Of a stretch of DNA of 64,000 nt, positions 52,112-59,690 are shown piece by piece. Position 1 is the stretch's first letter. The number at the start of each line of letters is the position of its first letter. The stretch is from CBDDFN01 sp965227065 (GTDB taxonomy: Bacteria > Pseudomonadota > Alphaproteobacteria > SPJN01). The notes under the pieces are model-generated. The model ran no database searches. It was given only the letters and a program-made list of their open reading frames with translations, and was not told where the DNA came from. The stretch is taken from the NCBI GenBank assembly GCA_965227065.1, contig CBDDFN010000009.1, positions 248,001 through 312,000 on the forward strand, in the 5' to 3' direction. The translations under genes were made by a program, and so were the position numbers.

Positions 52112-52618
52112 ATGACAACTTTATACGCCAACCCCTATGACATATCTGCCAGCGGATTTTATTTTGAAACGGCAGAAGACTATCACGCGAAAGCCAAAGC
52201 CTTACGCAATGACTATGGCGAGCCTGTCGAAGAGTTCGAGGTCGAATTTATTGACGGCGATGAGATTGATTGCGCCTTGGCAAAAGCTTGGGGGCTTTAT
52301 CAATCCAATTTCGCAGCCTTTCTTGATGCGTGTGACGATTGGGACGAGGAGCAAAAGCGCCGCTTTATTATTGCGGTCGGTGAATGTGGTTATAGCTTCG
52401 ATCCGGCGAAAGATACGCCAGACCAGTATGATGTTGATATTTATGAATGCGATTGTATGCGCGACCTTGCCGAAAGCTTTGTGGATGAAGGCCTCTACGG
52501 CGCAATTCCAGATCACTTGGTGAATTATATCGACTATGACGCTATAGCCCGCGACCTTTCTATGGACTTTACTGAAATCAAAATTGCAGGCGTCCGCCTG
52601 ATCTATGCTTGCGGATAG
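52112..52618 (+). CDS. ardA: Antirestriction protein ArdA
   Basis: DNA-mimic protein that blocks type I restriction enzymes when an element enters a new host. It has 168 residues, the family length, from the ATG with GAAGGGAAG upstream. Seen: TLYANPYDISASGFYFE at the N-terminus, strongly acidic overall, EEFEVEFIDGDEIDCALAKAW, ECGYSFD and a C-terminal DLSMDFTEIKIAGVRLIYA, matching the three-domain ArdA pattern. First of two genes facing the reverse J-domain operon. Confidence 0.9.
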   Translation: MTTLYANPYDISASGFYFETAEDYHAKAKALRNDYGEPVEEFEVEFIDGDEIDCALAKAWGLYQSNFAAFLDACDDWDEEQKRRFIIAVGECGYSFDPAKDTPDQYDVDIYECDCMRDLAESFVDEGLYGAIPDHLVNYIDYDAIARDLSMDFTEIKIAGVRLIYACG

Positions 52619-52627
52619 GGGGCGGCT

Positions 52628-52945
52628 GTGAACAGCAAGACAGAAAAGGAAGTGATTCATTGGCGAGAAATTGCCATTGAATTGCGCTATGTCCCTGAAT
52701 GGTCGAAGGTATTTACGAAAACCTATGGTGAGCCGCTGGCTCATCTGGAGTTCAGAACGATTTCGCCAAGTGAAGCCCCTTTGCCGATAACTGAAACCGG
52801 CTACAAATCCATGTTTTTGATGGATAGTGAAATTCAGGAATTTGGCGGGGCTGAAAAATTCGCGCGCGCCGTTCTGGACGACGCCGCGCGCGATAAAAAC
52901 TGGCAAGCCTATGCAGAACAGGCGCGCCAGCTTACTCTGTTTTGA
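52628..52945 (+). CDS. Hypothetical protein downstream of ardA
   Basis: 105 residues from a GTG, 9 bp after the ardA stop. Contains IHWREIAIELRYVPEWSKVF, HLEFRTISPSEAPLPITETG and ends EQARQLTLF. No family recognised. The ardA context suggests a role in establishment or antidefence; this is inference. Its stop directly abuts the stop of the convergent zinc-ribbon gene. Confidence 0.7.
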   Translation: MNSKTEKEVIHWREIAIELRYVPEWSKVFTKTYGEPLAHLEFRTISPSEAPLPITETGYKSMFLMDSEIQEFGGAEKFARAVLDDAARDKNWQAYAEQARQLTLF

Positions 52946-53563
52946 TCATTTTTTAGGAAGCAGCTTCACGTCAAAATAAGGGAGGCGTTCCGACTCCTTC
53001 GGGCTTTCCAGAGCCGGTCGTGCCTTCTTGCCCGAAAGTGATTTTGCCTTATGTGCGCGAACTTCAAAGCTGTCTTGAAGGGTCTGACCCGTACTTGGGC
53101 ATCCGGGCGCGCAGGTATAGGTTTTGCGCCCATCTTCATGCCGGACTTTTGTGCCGCCGCAATAGGTGACTTGGCAGTGTCCACAATTCACAGTGCCGCT
53201 ATAGTCGCCACACCAAGGGCAATCCCATTTTGCCAAATTGAACTCGGCTGCATCGAAAGCAGCCTTGGTTCCGCTTCCACCTGAAAAGTGCTTTGCAAGA
53301 ACACCTTTCTTTGAAGTTGTTGCCGGTGTTTCTGTTGCAATCTTCTCAAGCGTGAAGCGCTTTTCATCGGGCGCGCGTTTGCAAATAATGGCAAACGGCT
53401 TCAAGGTTTTGGCACAGCGCATGGGGATGATGCGGTGTTCTACCTTGCCGCTTGCGGCCTTCAAGGCCTGCATTGTGTCTTCGAAACTGCGTTCAGTGGC
53501 AGGGGGTGTTTCTTCCCGCGCGACAATTTCATTCTTTTTGTTCCAGATCGTCAGTTTACCCAT
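52946..53563 (-). CDS. Zinc-ribbon protein of the J-domain operon
   Basis: 205 residues from the ATG that overlaps the J-protein stop (TAATG). N-terminal beta-rich region (GKLTIWNKKNEIVAREETPP), a middle part, then a cluster of metal-ligand Cys/His: CPWCGDYSG, NCGHCQVTYCGG and TCAPGCPSTG (about residues 113-165), likely binding two zinc ions. The C-terminus is basic and flexible. No family recognised. A role in protein or nucleic acid binding is possible. Last gene of the reverse three-gene operon. Confidence 0.75.
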   Translation of the reverse strand: MGKLTIWNKKNEIVAREETPPATERSFEDTMQALKAASGKVEHRIIPMRCAKTLKPFAIICKRAPDEKRFTLEKIATETPATTSKKGVLAKHFSGGSGTKAAFDAAEFNLAKWDCPWCGDYSGTVNCGHCQVTYCGGTKVRHEDGRKTYTCAPGCPSTGQTLQDSFEVRAHKAKSLSGKKARPALESPKESERLPYFDVKLLPKK

Positions 53564-54507
53564 TATTTCCATCCTTTCGTTTTCAGTATTAAGTCGCGAG
53601 CCATGTTGAGGCGGGTGGCAAAGCGCGCATCGCCGCTCACATCGGGATGAGCCTTTTTCATCGCCATTTTGTAACGCGCGCCTAGTTCGGCCTTGGTGAA
53701 GGGCTCAGAAAGACCGAGAAGCTTAAGCGCCGCCTGATAGTGATCGCGCTTTTCAGTGTTCGGCTTTCGCTGTTCTTTCTTTTTGCCGCCACCGGCACCG
53801 CCGCGTTTCTTTTGATTTTGCTGCTTACGTTTGCGTTCATCTTCCTGACGGCGGCGCGCTTTGTCGAATTGCTCGCTGTACATCTGTTCACCGATATCGG
53901 CATCAGGATCACTATTCGGATAGGGCGGCTGTTCACCCCGCTGAAGCGCTTTCCAATATTTCACGAAGGCGCGAAAAGAATGAAAGTCATCGCTATATTC
54001 TTCGCGGTACGCGGCTTTCAACTTGCGGCGCAGTGCCTTCCGCGCGTGAAGTTTGCTTGCGATCCAGCCAAAGAAATCGGCGATCAGCTCATAGAGGGTA
54101 CGAAACGGCCAGCTCACAATCTCCCAAACTAAGCTGACTATCGTCAGAAATAGCGAGAGAATGCCGCGCACCAGCCATTCTATGGCCTCGGCCAATGCTT
54201 CGGCGGTGATGACGATCATCTGCCAAACCCATTTGCCAGTGGCAACGAGCGCCACCCAAATGCCTGCGATAGTGAGCAGGGAGACGACACCAGCGACTAA
54301 AGTGATAACGCCGCCGGTGATCACAAGCCCGACTTGGAAGGCGAAGGATGCCCAGCCTTCCCAGCTTTCAGCACGGGCTGCAAGGACATCAAGTTCCGCG
54401 CGATAGCCGATCCAGTCGGCGACCCAGAAGGGAACATGCCAACAAGTGGCAATTCCGAATATCAAGCCGACGACATAGACCCATTCTTTATGTTCATAGT
54501 CTTCCAT
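53563..54507 (-). CDS. Membrane protein with C-terminal J domain
   Basis: 314 residues. Hydrophobic segments at about 9-29, 52-95 (two helices) and 112-135, then a basic linker (LHARKALRRKLKAAYREEY), a Lys/Gln/Glu-rich stretch (about 210-250), and a J domain: YQAALKLLGLSEPFTKAEL, helix II, the invariant HPD in KKAHPDVSGD, and helix III with NMARDLIL. The J domain should stimulate an Hsp70 at the cytoplasmic face. I do not know a characterised protein with this layout. It lies 9 bp after the upstream gene. Confidence 0.82.
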   Translation of the reverse strand: MEDYEHKEWVYVVGLIFGIATCWHVPFWVADWIGYRAELDVLAARAESWEGWASFAFQVGLVITGGVITLVAGVVSLLTIAGIWVALVATGKWVWQMIVITAEALAEAIEWLVRGILSLFLTIVSLVWEIVSWPFRTLYELIADFFGWIASKLHARKALRRKLKAAYREEYSDDFHSFRAFVKYWKALQRGEQPPYPNSDPDADIGEQMYSEQFDKARRRQEDERKRKQQNQKKRGGAGGGKKKEQRKPNTEKRDHYQAALKLLGLSEPFTKAELGARYKMAMKKAHPDVSGDARFATRLNMARDLILKTKGWK

Positions 54508-54516
54508 TGGGATGTC

Positions 54517-55197
54517 CTATTCATCAAGATCACCGGGACCGGTTTTCCAGTCATCCTCGGGGCGAGTGGCAAACCCTTCACCCAAGCCGAATTGCGCGTT
54601 CAAAACTTCATCGCAGGCGATCAGGCGCGTGAGAATGCGCAGGGCTTCTTCCTGCCCGTAGATCGTCATCAGGTCATTGCGCTGCCCGAGATAATCGAAA
54701 GACAGATGAAAGGAGTTGCCATAGACGGGCAGCTTTGCGATGGCGCGCCCGCGAGCGGCTTCTTTCTGGATGGCAAGGCCGTGTTTGATCTGCTCGATCT
54801 TGGCCGAGTCATGGGGCAGCAGCGCGAACTTATGATCGAGCTTGCGATCAAAACGAACCTTGCCCAGAAAACGACCGGCCTCGACTGTCTCCTCGCTCAA
54901 CTTGATGCGCTTGGCGCGGCTGAAAATCAGACGAAATGTGCCGAACCAGAGCGACCAAAGCAGCCACGGCGCGATTAACGCTACGAGTATAGACCAGTCG
55001 GGGCTTTCCGGATGCTCGGCTAACCACCAGCAGGTGGTAACCATCACGACAAAAGCGGTCGTATTGCTGCAAAAGCGGGTGAGCTTGAAGCGCCACGGCG
55101 TCAGATAGCGGGCCTTTACGATAAAGGCACGATGGCCATCTTTGGCCGTAATGATCTTGGTGCGGGGCGCGCCTTCAAAAGGGGAACGATATTGCAT
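54517..55197 (-). CDS. Two-helix membrane protein, first gene of the J-domain operon
   Basis: 226 residues from the ATG with GGAGG six bases upstream. Residues 1-40 are soluble, two hydrophobic helices follow (about 48-65 TAFVVMVTTCWWLA and 72-95 ILVALIAPWLLWSLWF), then a soluble domain with SEETVEAGRFLGKVRFDRKL and LPVYGNSFHLSFDYLGQR, reminiscent of bacterial PH-like domains, and a helical end YGQEEALRILTRLIA. The PH-like call is weak. It is divergent from the next forward gene and followed by the J-domain gene. Confidence 0.72.
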   Translation of the reverse strand: MQYRSPFEGAPRTKIITAKDGHRAFIVKARYLTPWRFKLTRFCSNTTAFVVMVTTCWWLAEHPESPDWSILVALIAPWLLWSLWFGTFRLIFSRAKRIKLSEETVEAGRFLGKVRFDRKLDHKFALLPHDSAKIEQIKHGLAIQKEAARGRAIAKLPVYGNSFHLSFDYLGQRNDLMTIYGQEEALRILTRLIACDEVLNAQFGLGEGFATRPEDDWKTGPGDLDE

Positions 55198-55310
55198 ATT
55201 TGCCTCCATTTGTAAGACCGGAGGCCTTTGCCACCGGCGAATATGGTGCAAATATGCGGGATCACTTTGGTTGGCGGCCTCGCGCCAACCTCGTAGAGGA
55301 AAAATGGTTT

Positions 55311-56156
55311 ATGCAGCTAACGGATTGGCAGCTTGCGCGCTTAAGAAATGCGCTTCGGGCCTATCACGCCTATGAAAGCACTTATGATGGCGAGCGTTTC
55401 ACATGGAAGGACGTGACAGAGGCCATTGCCGAATATACCGGTGTGGTGGTGCCACCAGAACGGCTTAGGCAATTTGTCGAAGGCGTCCGCCAAAAGGACG
55501 GGACATATAAATATACTGTCCCGAAGGCTGACCGGCTGGAAGCCATTCGTGACTTCGCCACTCATGCCGATTTGAACCTGCTGAGTGAAGATGAGCTGGA
55601 AGAACGTGATGTCGATATTCAGGCTGCCATGCGTTTGCTTGATTTTCTCGATCACGACAATGACAGGCGGCATGGCTATCAGCGCATAGGCTTTCCCGAT
55701 GACATTGAGGGGCGCTATTGGTCGGTTCAGGAAGAAGCGCCTTTTATTAGGCATTTGGAACTCAAGTTCGAAAAGCCGCTCGATAAGGGCGTTGCTGTCG
55801 TTCATTTGCTGGAACGAGATTTTGATGAAGACCAAGCCCCCGGCTGGATGGAGATATTCACGGCTAAATGGCCGGACGAATGTGAAAGCCGGACACGTCA
55901 TTCCGGCTGGGCAATCCTAACGCCGGAAGACAACATTATGATCTTCCTGAAGGAACTTGGTGTTGGCCGCAATCGTTACTATCTGACATTAGTCAGCACA
56001 ATGAACCGCGATAATGACGAGCGTGCGCCGTCCTTTACGTTGTTGCATCATGATTATCCTGACGATGGCGAGCTTGTTTTACGCGCGGGACAGGACGATC
56101 CTAAAGTGCAGGATTTCTTAGATAATCGGCACAGATTCCGGCATGTGGGGCAATAA
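55311..56156 (+). CDS. Hypothetical protein, divergent to the J-domain operon
   Basis: 281 residues if started at the ATG at 55311; an ATG at 55254 or a TTG at 55200 would add 19 or 37 residues, but these leave little room for the divergent promoter. N-terminal helices with DWQLARLRNALRAYHAYEST and FTWKDVTEAIAEYTG, then a mixed alpha/beta part with GRYWSVQEEAPFIRHLELKF and HSGWAILTPEDNIMIFLKEL. Acidic. No family recognised. It is followed 3 bp later by the ankyrin gene. Confidence 0.72.
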   Translation: MQLTDWQLARLRNALRAYHAYESTYDGERFTWKDVTEAIAEYTGVVVPPERLRQFVEGVRQKDGTYKYTVPKADRLEAIRDFATHADLNLLSEDELEERDVDIQAAMRLLDFLDHDNDRRHGYQRIGFPDDIEGRYWSVQEEAPFIRHLELKFEKPLDKGVAVVHLLERDFDEDQAPGWMEIFTAKWPDECESRTRHSGWAILTPEDNIMIFLKELGVGRNRYYLTLVSTMNRDNDERAPSFTLLHHDYPDDGELVLRAGQDDPKVQDFLDNRHRFRHVGQ

Positions 56157-56159
56157 GAT

Positions 56160-56645
56160 ATGGCAGGAACAGAACATACCAATTTTACAGACCGCCTGCT
56201 TGAAGATGAGCAGAATGTAGAGCGCCTGTCCCGCCTGACAGCCGAGTTAGGCCAAGGAGCAGCCGGTGCGGAAGGTGAGCGCGTGCCGCTGCGCGAACGC
56301 TTTATTTTCAAAAGCTGGTTTGAACATCCGGCATACCGCGCGGCAGAACGCGGAGACGCGATTGCCATGCTGTCATGCCTTCAATCGGGGTTTGATGTGA
56401 ACCAGCCGCGTGAGCGTTTCGGCGATACGGTTCTGCATATCGCCGCTACCCGCAATGCAAAGAAAGTGGCGATGGTGCTGATTGAATCCGGTAAATGCGA
56501 TTATCTCTTGCGCGACCGTGCGGGAAGGTTGGCTTCTGAAAAGGCCTATTTATTTGGTGATAATCCGGCCTTGGCCCGGCTTCTTTCGATAAAGGAGCGC
56601 AAACAGGCTGAGGCGCAGGGTGTCAATTTAGCAAGGCGGCCTTAA
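56160..56645 (+). CDS. Ankyrin-repeat protein
   Basis: 161 residues. Helical N-terminus, then ankyrin-like repeats (about 58-140): HPAYRAAERGDAIAMLSCLQSG, FGDTVLHIAATRNAKKVAMVLI and RAGRLASEKAYLFGDNPALARLL. Ankyrin repeats bind proteins; the partner is unknown. It follows the 281-residue gene with a 3-bp gap and its stop overlaps the stop of the convergent coupling-protein gene by 4 bp. Confidence 0.8.
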   Translation: MAGTEHTNFTDRLLEDEQNVERLSRLTAELGQGAAGAEGERVPLRERFIFKSWFEHPAYRAAERGDAIAMLSCLQSGFDVNQPRERFGDTVLHIAATRNAKKVAMVLIESGKCDYLLRDRAGRLASEKAYLFGDNPALARLLSIKERKQAEAQGVNLARRP

Positions 56646-58162
56646 CCCAAGGTTTGATTGAACAGCGTTGCAAACGGCCCTGAGTGGTCAAAATATTCAA
56701 CCCGTTGCAGGATCATGGGATGATAGCCCGCCCAGATCACAAGCTGACGCTTGAGGGGATCTGATCGGGCAAAGTGGCGGGTAATTTCTTCCGGTGCCAT
56801 CAGGTCATGCAGTTCCAGCGTCTCGGACTTGCCGGTAAGGCCTTGGCGGGCCTGATCCTGCCCAACCTCGCCACCCCGAATGGCGGCAATCTGGGTTTTG
56901 CCTAGGCGCTTGGAAATATATTCTGTTGTCGCCACATCATTATTACCAAAGAACTGCATGATACCGGCATTGGCGGCAAAGCTTTCCCAACGCTCTTTAT
57001 AAAGCGTTGTGCCTTGCCCCCAATCTTGCAGGATGACCCAAAGCTTGACGCCGAACGACGCAATCTGACCGGCAGCGTTTTCAAGCTGGCTCATATGCCC
57101 CAACACCGGAAACTCATCAAGGCAGACCAGAACGGGATGAGCGGCTTTGGCCTTTTCCCGCTCCATTGCATCGAGAAGCTGGTTGATGAAGATACGCAGC
57201 CAGCGATTGCACAGGCCCATACGGCTGGCGGGCAGGCACAAATAGACTGTGACAGCCTCGCGTTTCAAATCGGCCAGATCAAAATCATGGCCGGAGAGAA
57301 CAGATCGCATGGCACTGTATTCCAGTACCTTGGTATGGCGGCGCACGGTAGACAGCACGCTGGCCCGCTCATTTTCGCTCTTCTCAAAAAAATCCAGCGC
57401 CGCACCTTCAATGGCATCGGCCACGTCCGCATAGCCGCAGCCATTGGCGAGCCAATCGGCATTGGCCAGCATTTCGGCGCGCAGGGCAAAGTCGCCATTC
57501 TCATCATTGCCTAACCATTTGAGGGCATGGCGCAGCAGGCGGCGAACCGTCACCAGATTGCGCTCTCCGTCATGGGTGACGGCGGTGGCGACATGAAGAA
57601 TGACACCTTCAATAAAATTGCGGGCGCTTTCGTCCCAATGGGGGTCTTTACCCGCAGCGATGACAAGTGCATCCCCGATCAGGGCGGCATCCTCAATGAT
57701 GGTGGGGCTAGCAAGAGAAAGCATTGCCATCGGATTAAAACGCGCACGGTGTTTGGCGGCTTCGCCATTGGTTTGCTTGAAGGGATCAAGCACATAGACC
57801 TTTTGGCCGAGGCCCGCACGGCGCGCAGCCGTGATGTTGGCAAGCTCGCCCTTGGGGTCTGTTGCCAGAACGCTGCCGGGGTAAAAGCACATATTGCCTA
57901 TGACGGTGACGGATTTACCTGCACGACTGCCCGCCACAGTCAGAATATGGCGATTGTCTTCTATGCCAATCAGCTTGTCACCGATGGCTCCCATCAGGAT
58001 TTTCCCGTCAGGGCGTTTGGGGTCATAGGCAAGCGCCGCGCTTTTGCAGATGGCGTCCGGTGATTGCCAGCGCGCCTGCGGTGCCGTTTGCTGCTTGAGC
58101 GGACGCGAGGGGATGCCACGCGGGATGTCTTGCATAAATTTGTCTAGCGTTTGATTGGTCAT
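56642..58162 (-). CDS. VirD4/TraG-type coupling ATPase lacking membrane segments
   Basis: 506 residues from the ATG at 58162 (an open frame continues 40 codons upstream without family match). Type IV coupling proteins link the relaxase-DNA complex to the secretion channel. Seen: Walker A TVAGSRAGKSVTVIGNM (about residue 75), VLATDPKGELA, Walker B VLVCLDEFPVLGHM, and WVILQDWGQ. No hydrophobic N-terminal helices precede the ATPase domain, unlike usual VirD4 (600 or more residues). It may be anchored by another membrane protein of the element. It is divergent from the structured region at 58327-58407. Confidence 0.88.
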   Translation of the reverse strand: MTNQTLDKFMQDIPRGIPSRPLKQQTAPQARWQSPDAICKSAALAYDPKRPDGKILMGAIGDKLIGIEDNRHILTVAGSRAGKSVTVIGNMCFYPGSVLATDPKGELANITAARRAGLGQKVYVLDPFKQTNGEAAKHRARFNPMAMLSLASPTIIEDAALIGDALVIAAGKDPHWDESARNFIEGVILHVATAVTHDGERNLVTVRRLLRHALKWLGNDENGDFALRAEMLANADWLANGCGYADVADAIEGAALDFFEKSENERASVLSTVRRHTKVLEYSAMRSVLSGHDFDLADLKREAVTVYLCLPASRMGLCNRWLRIFINQLLDAMEREKAKAAHPVLVCLDEFPVLGHMSQLENAAGQIASFGVKLWVILQDWGQGTTLYKERWESFAANAGIMQFFGNNDVATTEYISKRLGKTQIAAIRGGEVGQDQARQGLTGKSETLELHDLMAPEEITRHFARSDPLKRQLVIWAGYHPMILQRVEYFDHSGPFATLFNQTLG

Positions 58163-58326
58163 CTCTATGGCGTTCCTCTCACGTCCTTGGAAATGACCAT
58201 GCCTGAAGGAGGTGGGGCTGCGCCTCGTGCCGTCCTCGTGGCGGTGGTGCGAAGGCGAAGTCATCAAGTCTGCCCTAATCACTTGAGCCCGTTTTGACTA
58301 AATACACGCGAGACCTGACAGGGCAC

Positions 58327-58407
58327 GGCAGCCGGTCAACGGGCGGCCCGCTCCATTCGCTTGCGCTCCCGTGTTGCCCGTAAACCCTTACAGGGTGACC
58401 GGCTGCC
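58327..58407. promoter_or_regulatory. Large inverted repeat between the coupling-protein gene and the 73-residue gene
   Basis: A perfect 12-bp inverted repeat GGCAGCCGGTCA (58327-58338) / TGACCGGCTGCC (58396-58407) encloses 57 bp, with an inner ACGGGC / GCCCGT pair. In RNA this would fold into a long stem-loop. It lies 60 bp before the ATG at 58468. It could be a regulatory leader or a small RNA. The surrounding 58163-58467 has no other gene. Confidence 0.55.
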
Positions 58408-58467
58408 TTGAAGCACTGTCCAATGGGTTCGCGTCGTCAAAACAGATCAAATGAAAGGAGACCTAAG

Positions 58468-58689
58468 ATGACAGATACTCGCAACCAAACACGCACACAT
58501 CAGGCACCGGCCTTGATCGCCTATCACGTTTCAGAACGCGGAGATCAATCCTACTGGACCCGCATCGGGGCCGCCTGGGATCACGAAGATGCCAAAGGCC
58601 TGACTGTTCAGCTCGACCTTGTTCCCGCAAATGGCGGACGCATCGTTTTACGTGAAGCGGGTCAAGAGACCGACGGCGAGCAAGTCTAA
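58468..58689 (+). CDS. Small conserved-looking protein of the mobilization region
   Basis: 73 residues from an ATG with AAAGGAGA six bases upstream. Sequence begins MTDTRNQTRTHQAPALIAYH and contains SYWTRIGAAWDHEDAKGLTV and LDLVPANGGRIVLREA, a beta-rich small domain that I have seen as a hypothetical gene near conjugation genes in alphaproteobacterial plasmids (recollection, not a search). Function unknown. A terminator follows. Confidence 0.75.
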   Translation: MTDTRNQTRTHQAPALIAYHVSERGDQSYWTRIGAAWDHEDAKGLTVQLDLVPANGGRIVLREAGQETDGEQV

Positions 58690-58714
58690 ATCCTAGAACA
58701 TACCCACAGCTAAA

Positions 58715-58742
58715 GCGGGGGCGCGCAAGCGTCTCCGTTTTT
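58715..58742 (+). terminator. Rho-independent terminator after the 73-residue gene
   Basis: Stem GCGGGGGCGC / GCGTCTCCGT (10 bp with G-T pairs) around GCAA, followed by TTTT. Isolates the gene from the non-coding region to the right. Confidence 0.6.
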
Positions 58743-58752
58743 CGTTTTGGGT

Positions 58753-59251
58753 TATCCTGATAAGATCAATATGCGCGTTCGGATAAAGCAAATGGCTGGG
58801 CTGTTTGGTCTATCCGCAACGCTCCGTTTCGACCCGCTATAGTCCGGAAACTAAAGAAAATCTGCGGCTTTTGGGGCGATTTTAAGGGTTTGATAACCAT
58901 GTTTTCCGTAGACTGAAGGAAGAGCAGGTGGAAGGCATTAAGATGGAGTACAAGGTGTGCGTGGTAGTACCACGCGCACCTTGAGGGGGACATTCCATTC
59001 CCCCGTTAACCCCCCTCGGTTATCGCTAAATTCAATCATCCTTTTGGGATGCTTTCATTAAGCGATAGGTCAGCCAGAACAGGGATCGACCCTATCTGGC
59101 TGAGGAAAACGTTTCGCCGTTTCATCACGAGCCGGGAAGACTGCGCTCTCCCCAACACCCCATCGCTTTAGGGGCAGTGAGCGCCCCTAAAAACCCTCCA
59201 CAAGGCGTATGCTGCCTTGACCTGCATTCAGGGGACTTCGCCTCCCCTGAA
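58753..59251. other. Candidate origin-of-transfer region
   Basis: About 500 bp without a gene, directly upstream of the MobC-like and relaxase genes. It holds: TATCCTG at 58753-58759, which matches the nick core (YATCCTG) known for MOBP relaxases; a near-perfect 27-bp palindrome at 58954-58980 (13-bp arms, one G-T mismatch, single-base centre); an inverted repeat TCAGCCAGA / TCTGGCTGA at 59070-59103; and two hairpins exactly 60 bp apart, TTTAGGGGC / GCCCCTAAA (59167-59191) and TTCAGGGGA / TCCCCTGAA (59227-59251), each with a 9-bp stem, 7-nt loop and followed by AAAACCCT. Which element is oriT cannot be decided from sequence. Confidence 0.5.
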
Positions 59252-59336
59252 AACCCTGGACCAACCCTTGCGCAGGATTGGATGCCGCGAGGACGCCGCG
59301 AGGCAGGGCGTGATGCTGCTTCAGTAAGCAGGAGGA

Positions 59337-59690
59337 ATGGAAAACGGAAAAGACAAACAGAAACGCAAGCCGCCGATATCTTATCGGCTACCCGCCGAAC
59401 TCGAAGCCGAGTTTTGGTTGCGGGTGGAGCGTTCCGGTCTTTCCCGAAATGCCTTTATCACGCAGGCCATATTTGGCGGGGAGGTGCCCCGTGCCTCACG
59501 CCGTCCTGTGATTGAGAAGCAACTTATCGCCCATCTATTAAGCCAAACGGCCCGGCTGCATGACGACCTTCACGAGATCAGTCTTATGGCCGGACCCGAT
59601 GCCGGTGTTGCGCTCAAGCTGGAGCAGGCGGTGGCAGAGCTCACTGCCATCCGGCAGGCCTGCTTCCATGCGATGGGGCGGCGATCATGA
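59337..59690 (+). CDS. MobC-like relaxosome accessory protein
   Basis: 117 residues; AGGAGG sits just before the ATG. Basic start (ENGKDKQKRKPPISYRLPA) and a ribbon-helix-helix-like segment: ISYRLPAELEAEFWLRVERS and SRNAFITQAIFGG, then a helical region with HLLSQTARLHDDLHEISLM. Such proteins bind oriT and help the relaxase. It overlaps the relaxase start by 4 bp (ATGA), which fits a mobC-mobA pair. Confidence 0.78.
   Translation: MENGKDKQKRKPPISYRLPAELEAEFWLRVERSGLSRNAFITQAIFGGEVPRASRRPVIEKQLIAHLLSQTARLHDDLHEISLMAGPDAGVALKLEQAVAELTAIRQACFHAMGRRS

Noticed and set aside
51916..52140. 74-codon forward frame before ardA
   Set aside because: Overlaps the ardA start out of frame, contains hairpin sequence, and lacks a ribosome binding site.
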